Of a stretch of 64,000 nucleotides of DNA, positions 8,645 through 15,559 are shown one piece after another (positions within the stretch are counted from its first letter, which is position 1; each line of letters opens with the position of its first letter). The position numbers and the translations under genes were made by a program. This DNA comes from Terribium retamae (lineage in GTDB: Bacteria; Pseudomonadota; Alphaproteobacteria; Rhizobiales; Rhizobiaceae): NCBI RefSeq assembly GCF_022347545.1, contig NZ_JAKREW010000006.1:124001-188000 (forward strand), in the 5' to 3' direction. A model generated the notes under the pieces. The model ran no database searches. It was not told the DNA's origin and saw nothing but the letters and a program-made list of their open reading frames with translations.

Positions 8645-9412
8645 ATGCAGGCGGTGCCAGCACAGGCAGCCGGCCATTATCATGAACGTCCAGCCGCGCA
8701 TTTCCTGCGCGACTGGTTCTCCGCTGTCTGGGTACACCATTTGCCGCAGGGCGAGGCTCCGCCGGTGGTGATCGCGCCGGATGGCACAATCGATTTACAA
8801 TGGATCGACGGACATTTCCGGGTTGCCGGTCCCGACCGGGCGCCGCAAACCGAGACGATCCCAGCCGGCACAGCAGTCATCGGTTTCCGCTTCCAGCCCG
8901 CAGCCGCCGCCGCTTGGCTTGGCGTTCCTGCCGTCGAGTTGCTTGGACAGCGGCTGGCGCTTGAGACCGTGTTGGGTCGAACAGGACGGCTGCTGGGTGC
9001 CGATATCCGAAATCAGCCTGATCTCGCCTCACTCATCGCGTCGGTTGAGAAAAGCATTGCAGGTCATAGTCGTCGCGATGCAGCGGACCACACCATGCAA
9101 GCCGCATTCCGCCTGACTGAGGCCGGCCCTCCTCCGGATGCACCCCTCATTCCGTGGCTGGGGCGAGCACTGGCAATGAGCGAGCGCACACTCAGACGGC
9201 GCTTCGATGAGAGTTTCGGCTACGGTCCAAAAACGCTCGACCGGATCCTGCGCTATCAACGCTTCCGGCGGCTGTCGCGAAACTCGAAAGCCTCGACAGC
9301 CTTGCTCGCGGTGGAAGCTGGCTATGCGGATCAGGCGCATCTTGTGCGGGAAAGCCGCCGCCTCACCGGCAACACGCCGGCGCAGCTCGAGCGCGTCTTC
9401 GCCCGCCCCTGA
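8645..9412 (+). CDS. AraC-type regulator with DUF6597-like N-terminal domain
   Basis: A 255-residue helix-turn-helix regulator. The N-terminal half (HYHERPAAHFLRDWFSAVW, then VIAPDGTIDLQWIDG) matches the DUF6597-type sensing domain. The C-terminal half holds an AraC HTH (MSERTLRRRFDESFGYGPKT, followed by AVEAGYADQAHLVRESRRLTG). ATG 8645 follows GGGAG. It is divergent from the VOC gene at 8445, a common regulator-target layout. Its stop TGA at 9410-9412 abuts a palindromic repeat that separates it from the convergent yqaA-like gene. Confidence 0.86.
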   Translation: MQAVPAQAAGHYHERPAAHFLRDWFSAVWVHHLPQGEAPPVVIAPDGTIDLQWIDGHFRVAGPDRAPQTETIPAGTAVIGFRFQPAAAAAWLGVPAVELLGQRLALETVLGRTGRLLGADIRNQPDLASLIASVEKSIAGHSRRDAADHTMQAAFRLTEAGPPPDAPLIPWLGRALAMSERTLRRRFDESFGYGPKTLDRILRYQRFRRLSRNSKASTALLAVEAGYADQAHLVRESRRLTGNTPAQLERVFARP

Positions 9413-9508
9413 AGCGTTTCCGCTTTTCACGAAAACGCGTAAAAGCTCTAAGTTTTTTCGTCGCATTCTTGTAACGTCAAGTGATTCCACTTGGCTACAA
9501 AATGCTCT
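9413..9508 (-). repeat. Bipartite palindromic repeat, copy A
   Basis: About 96 bases between two convergent genes. Read on the minus strand it aligns closely with the repeat at 44141-44245: a hairpin CAAGTG-N4-CACTTG (9478-9493), an A/T-rich linker, then a longer dyad with GAAAACGCG (around 9413-9446). It starts on the base after the AraC-type stop and its other edge carries the TAG of the yqaA-like gene (9507-9509). It probably acts as a bidirectional transcript end. A related copy lies at 29398-29496. Confidence 0.8.
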
Positions 9509-9956
9509 AGCCGGTTGCCCATGCCTGTCCCGCAACGATAGCGGCATAGCGGGCAGCCTTTCCAGACCCGACCAACACCACGAAAAGCCATAGGCTGACG
9601 CGAGCCGCCCCCGCCGCGACAGTCAGAGCATCACCCATGATCGGCAGCCAAGCGAAAGGCAATGTCCAGAGGCCGTAGCGCCTGAACAGGCTTCCGGCCT
9701 TTTCATACCGTTCGCGAGATACGGGGAACCAGCGACGACCATGCAGCACTTCGGCGCCGCGGCCGATCGCCCAATTCACTACAGATCCCGCCGTGTTGCC
9801 GATGGTGGCGACGACGACAAGAAGTGTTGGATCGCCACGGCCGGCGGCGAGCAGTCCGAGCAGGACCAACTCGGACGACGCCGGCAGCAGCGTTGCAGCG
9901 AGAAACGCGCTTGCGAACAACGCTCCATAGGGTGCGAGCACTTCCATTAAAATCAT
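9507..9956 (-). CDS. YqaA/DedA-like small membrane protein
   Basis: A 149-residue membrane protein with about four hydrophobic segments, matching the short YqaA branch of the DedA/SNARE-associated family (ELVLLGLLAAGRGDPTLLVVVATIGNTAGSVVNW and the GRRWFP loop). DedA-type proteins are implicated in lipid carrier recycling and envelope homeostasis; no reaction is proven for this branch. ATG 9956 lies 32 bases after the multicopper oxidase stop, so it probably belongs to the cueR operon, which would tie it to copper stress. A second ATG at 9947 is also possible. Confidence 0.8.
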   Translation of the reverse strand: MILMEVLAPYGALFASAFLAATLLPASSELVLLGLLAAGRGDPTLLVVVATIGNTAGSVVNWAIGRGAEVLHGRRWFPVSRERYEKAGSLFRRYGLWTLPFAWLPIMGDALTVAAGAARVSLWLFVVLVGSGKAARYAAIVAGQAWATG

Positions 9957-9988
9957 ATTGCCCGCGAACCATTTCGCCTTGACGCCCG

Positions 9989-11506
9989 TCAGACCGTTAC
10001 GTCGACAATGCCCATCATGCCAAGCTGCTCGTGTTCGAGAATATGGCAATGGTACATGCGCTGCCCCGGCAAATCCTGCTTCAACAACAGTCGCACGGTT
10101 TCGCCTCGTGCGACGTTGATGGTGTCCTTCCATGCCCGATAGGCAGGCGGCGTCACCTTGCCGTCGCGTTCATGCTCGACCACCTGGAACTGCGTGCCGT
10201 GGACATGGAAAGGATGATCCATGTCAGCCCTGTTGATCACTTCCCAGAGTTCGACGTCGCCAGCCTTGACGGTGACGTCGACGCGGTTCATGTCGAAGGC
10301 CACGTCGTTGATGAAGAAACCCATTTCCATACCGCCGGCGCTCATGCCCATCTTCTCGGTGAAGACGAAGCGGCGGTTGACCACAGGAGTGCCAAGGGCC
10401 GCCAGGGTTCCCAGCTTTTCGGGCAGCGGCGGCATTGGCTCGCCCGGCGTATCCGAGACGTTGACCGTCAGCAGCGCAAGCCCGGCGTCGTTTGGCTTGC
10501 CGGGCCCCATCCAGCCGCGCTCATAGGCTAGCGTTTGCAGTTGCACGGTCCCGGGCCTTTCAAACGACACCACCAGTTCGAGCCGTTCCGCCGGCGCCAG
10601 CAATACGTCGTCAACCGCGAACGGAGCCTCCAGCAGCCCCCCGTCCGTGCCGATGACGGTCATGGCAGCCGCACCGAAAGAGAGCTTCAGAAAGCGTGCG
10701 TTGGTTGCGTTGTAGAGGCGGAAGCGGCGTTTGGCGCGGAGAGGCACGTCGAGCACCGGATTCTTCTGGCCATTGACCAGGACGTGGTCACCGACACGTC
10801 CATTCATCAGGTCGACCATCGAATTTTCGGAAATGGCTCCATCGGCACCGAGGCGCAGGTCCGTGAAGACAAGCACCGTATCGCCATAGGCCGCTGGAAC
10901 CGGATCGGCTTTCGGCTTGACCAGGAAGATGCCGGCCAGCCCGCGATAGACCTGTTCGGCTGTCTTGCCGTGCGGATGCGGGTGAAACCAGTAGGAAGCA
11001 GCACTGCCAGCTGGCAGATCGAATGCATAGCCGCGGGTTGCGCCAGAGGCGACGGGATCCATGGGGTTGCCATCCTGGTCGGCAGGCACCGGCATTCCGT
11101 GCCAGTGGATGGTGCTGTCCTCGCCGGGAATATCGTTGGTGAAGTCGATCTCGATACGATCGCCTTCAAATGCCTCGATCAGCGGGCCGGGCGCCATGCC
11201 GTTATAGGCAAGGACCTGTGTCTCAACGCCCTCGGCAAATCGGACCGTCGTCGGCGCAGCAGTCAGCTTTGCTTGGAACAGCCCTGCGTCGGAGGCTTGA
11301 CTGGCCAGCCGAGGCAATTCACGCAATGCCTCGCCTTCCTTCAACGTCAGCGACACCGCAGGCTTGGCCGGCTTAGCCGGCATGCCGTGGGCAGAATGAT
11401 CCATGCCCGGCATTGCGTTCATGTCGTCCATCTTCATCTGCGCCAAGGCGTGACCGGCAGTCGCGAGGGTAGCGATACCAGCCGTCAGAAAGGTGCGGCG
11501 GTGCAT
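9989..11506 (-). CDS. Tat-exported multicopper oxidase (CueO/CopA-like)
   Basis: A 505-residue periplasmic multicopper oxidase, probably oxidising Cu(I) to less toxic Cu(II). The N terminus MHRRTFLTAGIATLATAG carries a twin-arginine type signal. A Met/His-rich segment follows (MKMDDMNAMPGMDHSAHGM), likely copper-binding. All four copper-site motifs are present: HWHG, HPHPHG, HPFHVHG and HCHILEHEQLGMM. ATG 11506 is preceded by AGGAG. It lies 37 bases downstream of cueR in the same orientation and should be induced with it from the CueR promoter at 12094-12124. Confidence 0.93.
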   Translation of the reverse strand: MHRRTFLTAGIATLATAGHALAQMKMDDMNAMPGMDHSAHGMPAKPAKPAVSLTLKEGEALRELPRLASQASDAGLFQAKLTAAPTTVRFAEGVETQVLAYNGMAPGPLIEAFEGDRIEIDFTNDIPGEDSTIHWHGMPVPADQDGNPMDPVASGATRGYAFDLPAGSAASYWFHPHPHGKTAEQVYRGLAGIFLVKPKADPVPAAYGDTVLVFTDLRLGADGAISENSMVDLMNGRVGDHVLVNGQKNPVLDVPLRAKRRFRLYNATNARFLKLSFGAAAMTVIGTDGGLLEAPFAVDDVLLAPAERLELVVSFERPGTVQLQTLAYERGWMGPGKPNDAGLALLTVNVSDTPGEPMPPLPEKLGTLAALGTPVVNRRFVFTEKMGMSAGGMEMGFFINDVAFDMNRVDVTVKAGDVELWEVINRADMDHPFHVHGTQFQVVEHERDGKVTPPAYRAWKDTINVARGETVRLLLKQDLPGQRMYHCHILEHEQLGMMGIVDVTV

Positions 11507-11543
11507 GGGAAAACTCCTTTGCGATGTTCTCTGCTGTCTAGAC

Positions 11544-11990
11544 TCAGTGCGCGCCGTAGCGTCTCGAGGAGGCACGTTTGGGTTTCGGCGGAACTGCTTC
11601 GTGGCCACTCGAAAGCTCTTCGATGATGGGGCAGTTCGGCCGTTCGTCCCCATGGCAGGTCTTGGCCAGATGCCGCAGCGTATCCGCCATGGCGCGCAGC
11701 TCGCGCATCTTGCGTTCCAACTCAACGACATGCGCCATCGCGAACCGCTTGACGTCGCTGCTGGCGCGCGAACGATCGCTCCACAGCGCAAGCAGATTTG
11801 TCATCTGCTCGACGGAGAAGCCGAGATCGCGCGCGCGCCGGATGAAGCGCAACATGTGCACCTCGTCTGGCGAATAGTCCCTGTAGCCAGCTTCGGTCCG
11901 CGCCGGGCTGGCGATCAATCCAACCTGTTCGTAGTAGCGGATCATCTTGGCCGACACGCCTGACGCGCTGGCTGCTTGTCCGATGTTCAT
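11544..11990 (-). CDS. cueR: CueR-like copper-responsive MerR regulator
   Basis: A 148-residue MerR family protein: an N-terminal winged helix (MNIGQAASASGVSAKMIRYYEQVGL), a dimerisation helix, and a C-terminal metal loop TCHGDERPNC with Cys112 and Cys120. The C-x7-C spacing and even the residue numbers equal those of E. coli CueR, which binds a single Cu(I) between them. Both neighbours (multicopper oxidase, CopZ) and two TTGACC-19 bp dyad promoters support copper sensing. A hydrophilic His/Lys-rich tail extends beyond the metal loop. ATG 11990 is the conserved family start. Confidence 0.93.
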   Translation of the reverse strand: MNIGQAASASGVSAKMIRYYEQVGLIASPARTEAGYRDYSPDEVHMLRFIRRARDLGFSVEQMTNLLALWSDRSRASSDVKRFAMAHVVELERKMRELRAMADTLRHLAKTCHGDERPNCPIIEELSSGHEAVPPKPKRASSRRYGAH

Positions 11991-12093
11991 CGACCCACCT
12001 CCGTCTCGCCAGGACAAGCGACGGCTTGTGGGTGGATGAACAAGGCTAACAGAATCATGAGCTTTGCAACTCCCTTTCCGGTTGTTGCTGAAG

Positions 12094-12124
12094 CAGATAG
12101 AGCTTCCAGTGACTGGAAGGTCAA
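12094..12124 (-). promoter_or_regulatory. CueR-type promoter of cueR-multicopper oxidase-yqaA
   Basis: On the minus strand a -35 TTGACC (12124-12119) is separated by 19 bases from a -10 TATCTG (12099-12094). The over-long spacer is the signature of MerR-family control. The spacer contains a perfect palindrome, CTTCCAGT-G-ACTGGAAG (12103-12119), matching CueR operators. It lies about 105 bases upstream of the cueR ATG. Confidence 0.85.
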
Positions 12125-12188
12125 GCGTTCGTTTTCAGAATTTCATCGGCACGCAAGTCCTGCATCGTGAGCATGTCGCGCCGGGCGC

Positions 12189-12219
12189 TTGACCTTCCCA
12201 GCATGGCAAGCCCCACAAC
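12189..12219 (+). promoter_or_regulatory. CueR-type promoter of copZ
   Basis: TTGACC (12189-12194) is followed by the imperfect dyad CTTCCCA-GCA-TGGCAAG (12194-12210) and, after a 19-base spacer, a weak -10 (CACAAC, 12214-12219). The layout copies the minus-strand promoter at 12094-12124, so CueR probably controls both directions. The -10 is poor, so the exact start is uncertain. Confidence 0.7.
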
Positions 12220-12251
12220 CGGTTCATCAGCCCACGAAAGGAGTGTTTGCG

Positions 12252-12476
12252 ATGCTGAATCTGAAAGTCCCCGAGATGACCTGCGGCCACTGCGCCAGCA
12301 CAGTCGAAAAGGCGGTGAAGGGCGTCGATCCAAAGGCCAAAGTCACGATCGACCTTGGCGCGTCCACCGTTTCGATCGACGGCGCCAGCGATGAGGAAGC
12401 GGTTTCGGCTGCGATCCAGCAGGCAGGCTATGCCAATGAGAAGCTGGCCGTCACCTGCTGCGGCAGCTGCCACTAA
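12252..12476 (+). CDS. copZ: CopZ-like copper chaperone
   Basis: A 74-residue heavy-metal-associated domain protein with the Cu(I)-binding loop MTCGHC at residues 9-14 and the ferredoxin-like fold sequence ending GYANEKLAV. It has an extra cysteine-rich C terminus (CCGSCH) that could add metal-binding capacity. ATG 12252 is preceded by AAAGGAG. It would carry copper to a P1-type ATPase, but no copA gene is present in this window. The CueR-type promoter upstream and the terminator at 12523-12545 make it a single-gene unit. Confidence 0.92.
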   Translation: MLNLKVPEMTCGHCASTVEKAVKGVDPKAKVTIDLGASTVSIDGASDEEAVSAAIQQAGYANEKLAVTCCGSCH

Positions 12477-12522
12477 GGCCGCCCCGAACACTTCCGCGAG
12501 AGCAGAAACGCCATCATGAAAA

Positions 12523-12545
12523 CGGCCCCGCTCGTTGTCGGGGCC
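12523..12545 (+). terminator. Hairpin downstream of copZ
   Basis: GGCCCCG (12523-12529) pairs with CGGGGCC (12538-12544) around an 8-base loop, followed by GATAAACTTT rather than a clean U-tract. Its position just after copZ suggests a transcription end. Confidence 0.55.
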
Positions 12546-12604
12546 GATAAACTTTGACAAGCGTCGTGATTGCCATACTCAAATGGCTAGCCGGCAAATC
12601 TCGC

Positions 12605-12802
12605 TTAGCCACCCATCCATTGCGGCAAGCAGGCCTTGGCAATGATATGTGCCGGCGGGATCGTCGTCTCGATGCCGGAACGCATTCTGGCCCTTTCGAG
12701 AAGCAGGCGCACGTGCTCCGCTCGCCAACCGTCGCGCTCCATCACGAGTTGCACGATCTGGTCGCCCAAAAGCTCTTCCAGTGTCTCTTTGTGCTCGCCC
12801 AT
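12605..12802 (-). CDS. Small hypothetical protein (65 residues)
   Basis: A short acidic-then-basic helical protein opening MGEHKETLEELLGDQIVQLVM. I recognise no domain. ATG 12802 has GAGG upstream, and the frame has coding-like composition. The sequence reads as a conserved rhizobial orphan with no functional clue; it stands between copZ and the GFA gene, in the opposite direction to copZ. Confidence 0.55.
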   Translation of the reverse strand: MGEHKETLEELLGDQIVQLVMERDGWRAEHVRLLLERARMRSGIETTIPPAHIIAKACLPQWMGG

Positions 12803-12970
12803 GTCTTGCCTCTTCGAAGGCCACCCGCGATGCATAAATAGGGCGCCAAACATGGCAACCCAATGATGGTTCGTCGGCTATTTCGAGGAATTTAAAGAAA
12901 AAATTGCGGCAGCGTCTGCGACGTGCATCACATTTCGTCGAAGAGCTCGCAGGCTGATGGCAGCGGCCGT

Positions 12971-13366
12971 TCATACGGGTGGCGGTGCATCCTCGAATTG
13001 CGGCAAGTTGTCGTCGAGGACGAGCCAAGGCTGCTTTGAACCGGTGAAAATATGCATCTGGGGCGCGAAGGCTGACGGATCATCCAGCGAACCCGAAGTC
13101 ACCCCCATGACGCCGGCTTTCTCGCGCCGAGAGAACAACGTCGTGCCGCAATGCGGACAGAAGCCCCGTTTGATTTCGGCAGACGAACTGGCCAAGGCCA
13201 ACGGCCCGTCGACAGTCACTGCATCGATACGAAACAAGAGCCGTGCGTTGAACGCCGCGCCGATCGCCCTCTGGCAAAGGCGACAATGGCAGATCCGCTG
13301 ATTGATCGGCTCGCCGTCAGCGCAATAGCGCACCGCGCCGCACAGGCATCCACCTTGGTATTTCAT
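12971..13366 (-). CDS. GFA domain protein (glutathione-dependent formaldehyde-activating family)
   Basis: A 131-residue zinc protein of the GFA/CENP-V family. The three cysteine clusters that ligate two zinc ions are complete: GGCLCGAVRY near the N terminus, CHCRLCQRAIGAAF, and GFCPHCGTTLF. Many members have no proven link to formaldehyde, so the name is a family label only. ATG 13366 begins MKYQGGCLCG, the usual family start. It lies downstream of the terminator at 13384-13424 and so has its own promoter. Confidence 0.88.
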   Translation of the reverse strand: MKYQGGCLCGAVRYCADGEPINQRICHCRLCQRAIGAAFNARLLFRIDAVTVDGPLALASSSAEIKRGFCPHCGTTLFSRREKAGVMGVTSGSLDDPSAFAPQMHIFTGSKQPWLVLDDNLPQFEDAPPPV

Positions 13367-13383
13367 CGTCGTTCCGGCATCCT

Positions 13384-13424
13384 CAAAAAAGAAACGGCAC
13401 GGTAGCTTGCCGCTCCGTGCCGTC
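13384..13424 (-). terminator. Rho-independent terminator of the SRPBCC gene
   Basis: On the minus strand GACGGCACGG and CCGTGCCGT form a nine-pair stem (13415-13423 with 13394-13402) followed by TTTCTTTTTTG. It stands 39 bases after the SRPBCC stop. Confidence 0.82.
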
Positions 13425-13462
13425 AAATGAAAAGCCGTGATGCGGCTTATTCACGTCGTCGA

Positions 13463-13948
13463 TCAAAGTGTCTTGGCCAGTTCCTCGAGTTGATCGGCAC
13501 AGATGCCCCAGCCTTCGTGGAAACCCATCTGCTCATGCTGCTCACGGTCGGCAGCAGTCCAATGGCGAACGCGCGCAATGTAACGGGTCTTGCCGGCGCC
13601 CTCGTCTTCGAAAGTCAGCACGACGGTCATGAAGGGCTTTTCGGAAGGCTGCCAGTCACCGACATAAGCGTCGGTGAAAACCAGCTTCCGGCCGGGAACC
13701 ACTTCGAGATATTGGCCGGCATTGGGAAATTCACTGCCGTCCGGTCCAGCCATGACCACCAGAGATGCCCCGCCGGCGCGCAGGTCTACTTCGGCGCGCG
13801 GCGTCGTCCAAGGTTTCGGCGCAAACCACTGCGTCATCAGCGTCGGGTCGGTCCAGCAGCGGTATACGGCTTCGCGTGGTGCTTCGATGATACGCGCCAG
13901 CACCAGTTCGTTCTCCGAAGAGGGGGCGATGTCGAGTTTGGTGGTCAC
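13463..13948 (-). CDS. SRPBCC (AHSA1-like) domain protein
   Basis: A 161-residue START/Bet v1-like protein, with the AHSA1 signature: VLARIIEAPREAVYRCWTDP at the start, MTQWFAPKPW, and a C-terminal GFHEGWGICADQLEELAKTL helix. Such proteins bind hydrophobic ligands or act on Hsp90-type partners; the ligand here is unknown. The GTG at 13948 is chosen because AGGAGA stands at ideal distance; an upstream ATG at 13987 has no ribosome binding site and gives a non-conserved extension. It ends at a strong terminator. Confidence 0.85.
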   Translation of the reverse strand: MTTKLDIAPSSENELVLARIIEAPREAVYRCWTDPTLMTQWFAPKPWTTPRAEVDLRAGGASLVVMAGPDGSEFPNAGQYLEVVPGRKLVFTDAYVGDWQPSEKPFMTVVLTFEDEGAGKTRYIARVRHWTAADREQHEQMGFHEGWGICADQLEELAKTL

Positions 13949-14092
13949 TGTGTACTCTCCTGGATGGGTTGATTTCGGTCTTCGCACCGAGGACGGATTG
14001 CCTGGCAGCGATCCGACATCTTCCTCGAAATTTTTTTGTGGGAGATGTGAAAACCGAACTCATTTCAGGCGTTTGCGGGCAGAGGCAGAGCG

Positions 14093-14341
14093 TCAATGCT
14101 TTCTCGCCTGCACCAGATAAGCGTCAATGGTTTCCTCACCCAGCCATTTGGCAGCCTCCAGCCGATGCAGCCCTTCGACCAGGACGTGGCGCTTGCCGTC
14201 ATGGCGAACCTGGATCGGCATCTTCATGCCGTTTTCCAAAATGTCTTCGGCAAGATGGCGAACCGTCTCTGGATGCAAGGTCTTACGTCGCGCCGTTGGC
14301 ACGTAGATGTCATCGACCTTGACCTTTTGAACTCTCAGCAT
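14093..14341 (-). CDS. Stand-alone ParB/sulfiredoxin-like nuclease-fold domain
   Basis: An 82-residue protein consisting only of a ParB N-terminal domain: VDDIYVPTARRKTLHPETVRHL, then a GMKMPIQVRHDGKRHVLVEG strand pair and GLHRLEAAKWLGEETIDA, the family's GxHRxxA motif. There is no HTH or dimerisation domain, so chromosome-partition function is unlikely. The fold in stand-alone form includes CTP-binding switches, nucleases and sulfiredoxin-like ATPases. ATG 14341 follows GGGAGCGG. It has no close operon partner. Confidence 0.75.
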   Translation of the reverse strand: MLRVQKVKVDDIYVPTARRKTLHPETVRHLAEDILENGMKMPIQVRHDGKRHVLVEGLHRLEAAKWLGEETIDAYLVQARKH

Positions 14342-14473
14342 GGCCGCTCCCAGGAAAAACATCCGCGCGTCCTAGATAGTCGGTTTATGAGCCTGGACCA
14401 AGCTGGCCCGATGCTTTCCATTTGACGGCCGATGGAGCAATGGCCGAAATGACTGGATACTCAAGAGCCTGCC

Positions 14474-14656
14474 ATGAACCGATTGCCAGCGACATTCTCG
14501 GACTTCGGCTTGACCGCGCAGCAGCGCCACACTGCAGTGCGCAGTCACTATTGCGAGAAGCCGACATGGATGGCGCGCGCGGCGAAATCTGGGCTTACCC
14601 CGATCGCCTGTTTTACGCAGACGCTCAAGGGCGGGAACCGGGTGGCGTTCAGATGA
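14474..14656 (+). CDS. Possible small protein coupled to the GNAT gene
   Basis: A 60-codon frame whose TGA overlaps the next ATG as ATGA (14653-14656), the usual sign of translational coupling. The product is basic with no recognised domain (opens MNRLPATFSDFGLTAQQRHT). There is only a weak purine stretch before its ATG. The 14342-14652 stretch holds no other gene I can support, and another frame is also open here, so this call rests mainly on the overlap. Confidence 0.3.
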   Translation: MNRLPATFSDFGLTAQQRHTAVRSHYCEKPTWMARAAKSGLTPIACFTQTLKGGNRVAFR

Positions 14657-15171
14657 CCGGCATAGAAGACGCGCCTGTTAACATCCGCCCTGCTCGCGCC
14701 GAAGACACCGATAACATTCACGCGGGCCTTCTGGGTATCGCCAAGACGGTTGGCGAACTGCACAAAATGCGGTCGACGCCCGACGACATCCGGCGTGATG
14801 GGTTCGGTGACAGGCGACATTTCCACGTCCTGATCGCGGAAATCGATTCAGAATTCGCCGGCATGTGCTTGTATTTTCCGATCTACTCTAGTTGGAGAGG
14901 TCGCCCCGGCGCCTTCGTTCAGGATCTTTTTGTGACGGAAAGGTTCCGTGGGAAGAAGGTTGGCGAAAAGCTGCTGCGGCATCTGGCACAACAGGTCAAT
15001 GACGAAGGCGGAGCCTATCTGGAACTCGCTGTCGACAGCGGCAATGTCGGCGCACAACGCTTCTATGAACGCATCGGCATCACCCATCAGGCCGACGATC
15101 ATGTCCACAGGATCATCGGCGATGCGTTCTTCGCCTTTGCCACTGGCAAGGAATTGCGGAACGGGACGTGA
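14653..15171 (+). CDS. GNAT family N-acetyltransferase
   Basis: A 172-residue acetyl-CoA-dependent N-acetyltransferase. It shows the GNAT core: INIRPARAEDTDN-like start, strand 4 QDLFVTERFRGKKVGEKLLRHL, which includes the R/Q-x-x-G-x-G/A pyrophosphate loop (RFRGKKVG), and the C-terminal NVGAQRFYERIGI motif. The substrate is unknown; diamine and amino acid acetylases have this general form. ATG 14653 is supported by domain edge; the frame runs upstream without similarity. The remnant amidohydrolase follows at 15168, overlapping by four bases (ATGAAGG after ACGTGA). Confidence 0.85.
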   Translation: MTGIEDAPVNIRPARAEDTDNIHAGLLGIAKTVGELHKMRSTPDDIRRDGFGDRRHFHVLIAEIDSEFAGMCLYFPIYSSWRGRPGAFVQDLFVTERFRGKKVGEKLLRHLAQQVNDEGGAYLELAVDSGNVGAQRFYERIGITHQADDHVHRIIGDAFFAFATGKELRNGT

Positions 15172-15535
15172 AGGCCTTTTACGCCGATGAACTGAAACGC
15201 GGTCTTACTCACGCCGGACTATCTCGACTTGCTCGAACATATCTTCGAGCGCTGGAAGCGCTTCGAAGGCACCTCAGCGGAGGTGATGCCGAACATCAAT
15301 CCACTTGCGCGCACCGGCTCCTACCCCCGCCTCTGCAGCCAGGCCGGTTATCACATGGCCGACACGGCTTGCCCGATTTCCGTAGACATCTGGAGCAGCG
15401 CGTTCTGGAGCGCCTGGAGTACCGTCGAGGCTGCTGAAGCCGGGCTTTCAGGCAAACCCGCAGCCTACGCGCTGTGGCCTGCCGTCTGTGCGATGCACTC
15501 AATGCCAACCTGACCAGCTTCCTCACCGGTTTCGG
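15168..15535 (+). pseudogene. Decayed acetylpolyamine amidohydrolase (histone deacetylase-like)
   Basis: Fragments of one family in different frames. MKAFYADELKR (15168-15200) is the N terminus typical of these enzymes. A different frame then reads TPDYLDLLEHIFERWKRFEG through QAGYHMADTACPISVDIWSS to GLSGKPAAYAL (about 15205-15475), which is the segment just before the catalytic RPPGHHA motif. After that, a third frame holds a C-terminal-like DALNANLTSFLTGF (around 15498-15540). The catalytic centre and most of the protein are missing, consistent with at least two internal deletions. It follows a GNAT gene, so acetylation and deacetylation may once have been paired. Confidence 0.72.
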
Positions 15536-15559
15536 CAATAATCATCGGTATAGTGCCGG

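Noticed and set aside
8446..8646. Upstream extension of the VOC gene to ATG 8646
   Set aside because: The added 67 residues are not conserved in VOC proteins and the ATG at 8445 has a good ribosome binding site; the extension covers the divergent promoter.
14093..14341. Partition (parB) or plasmid origin
   Set aside because: Only the nuclease-like N-terminal domain is present, without helix-turn-helix, parA or parS sites.
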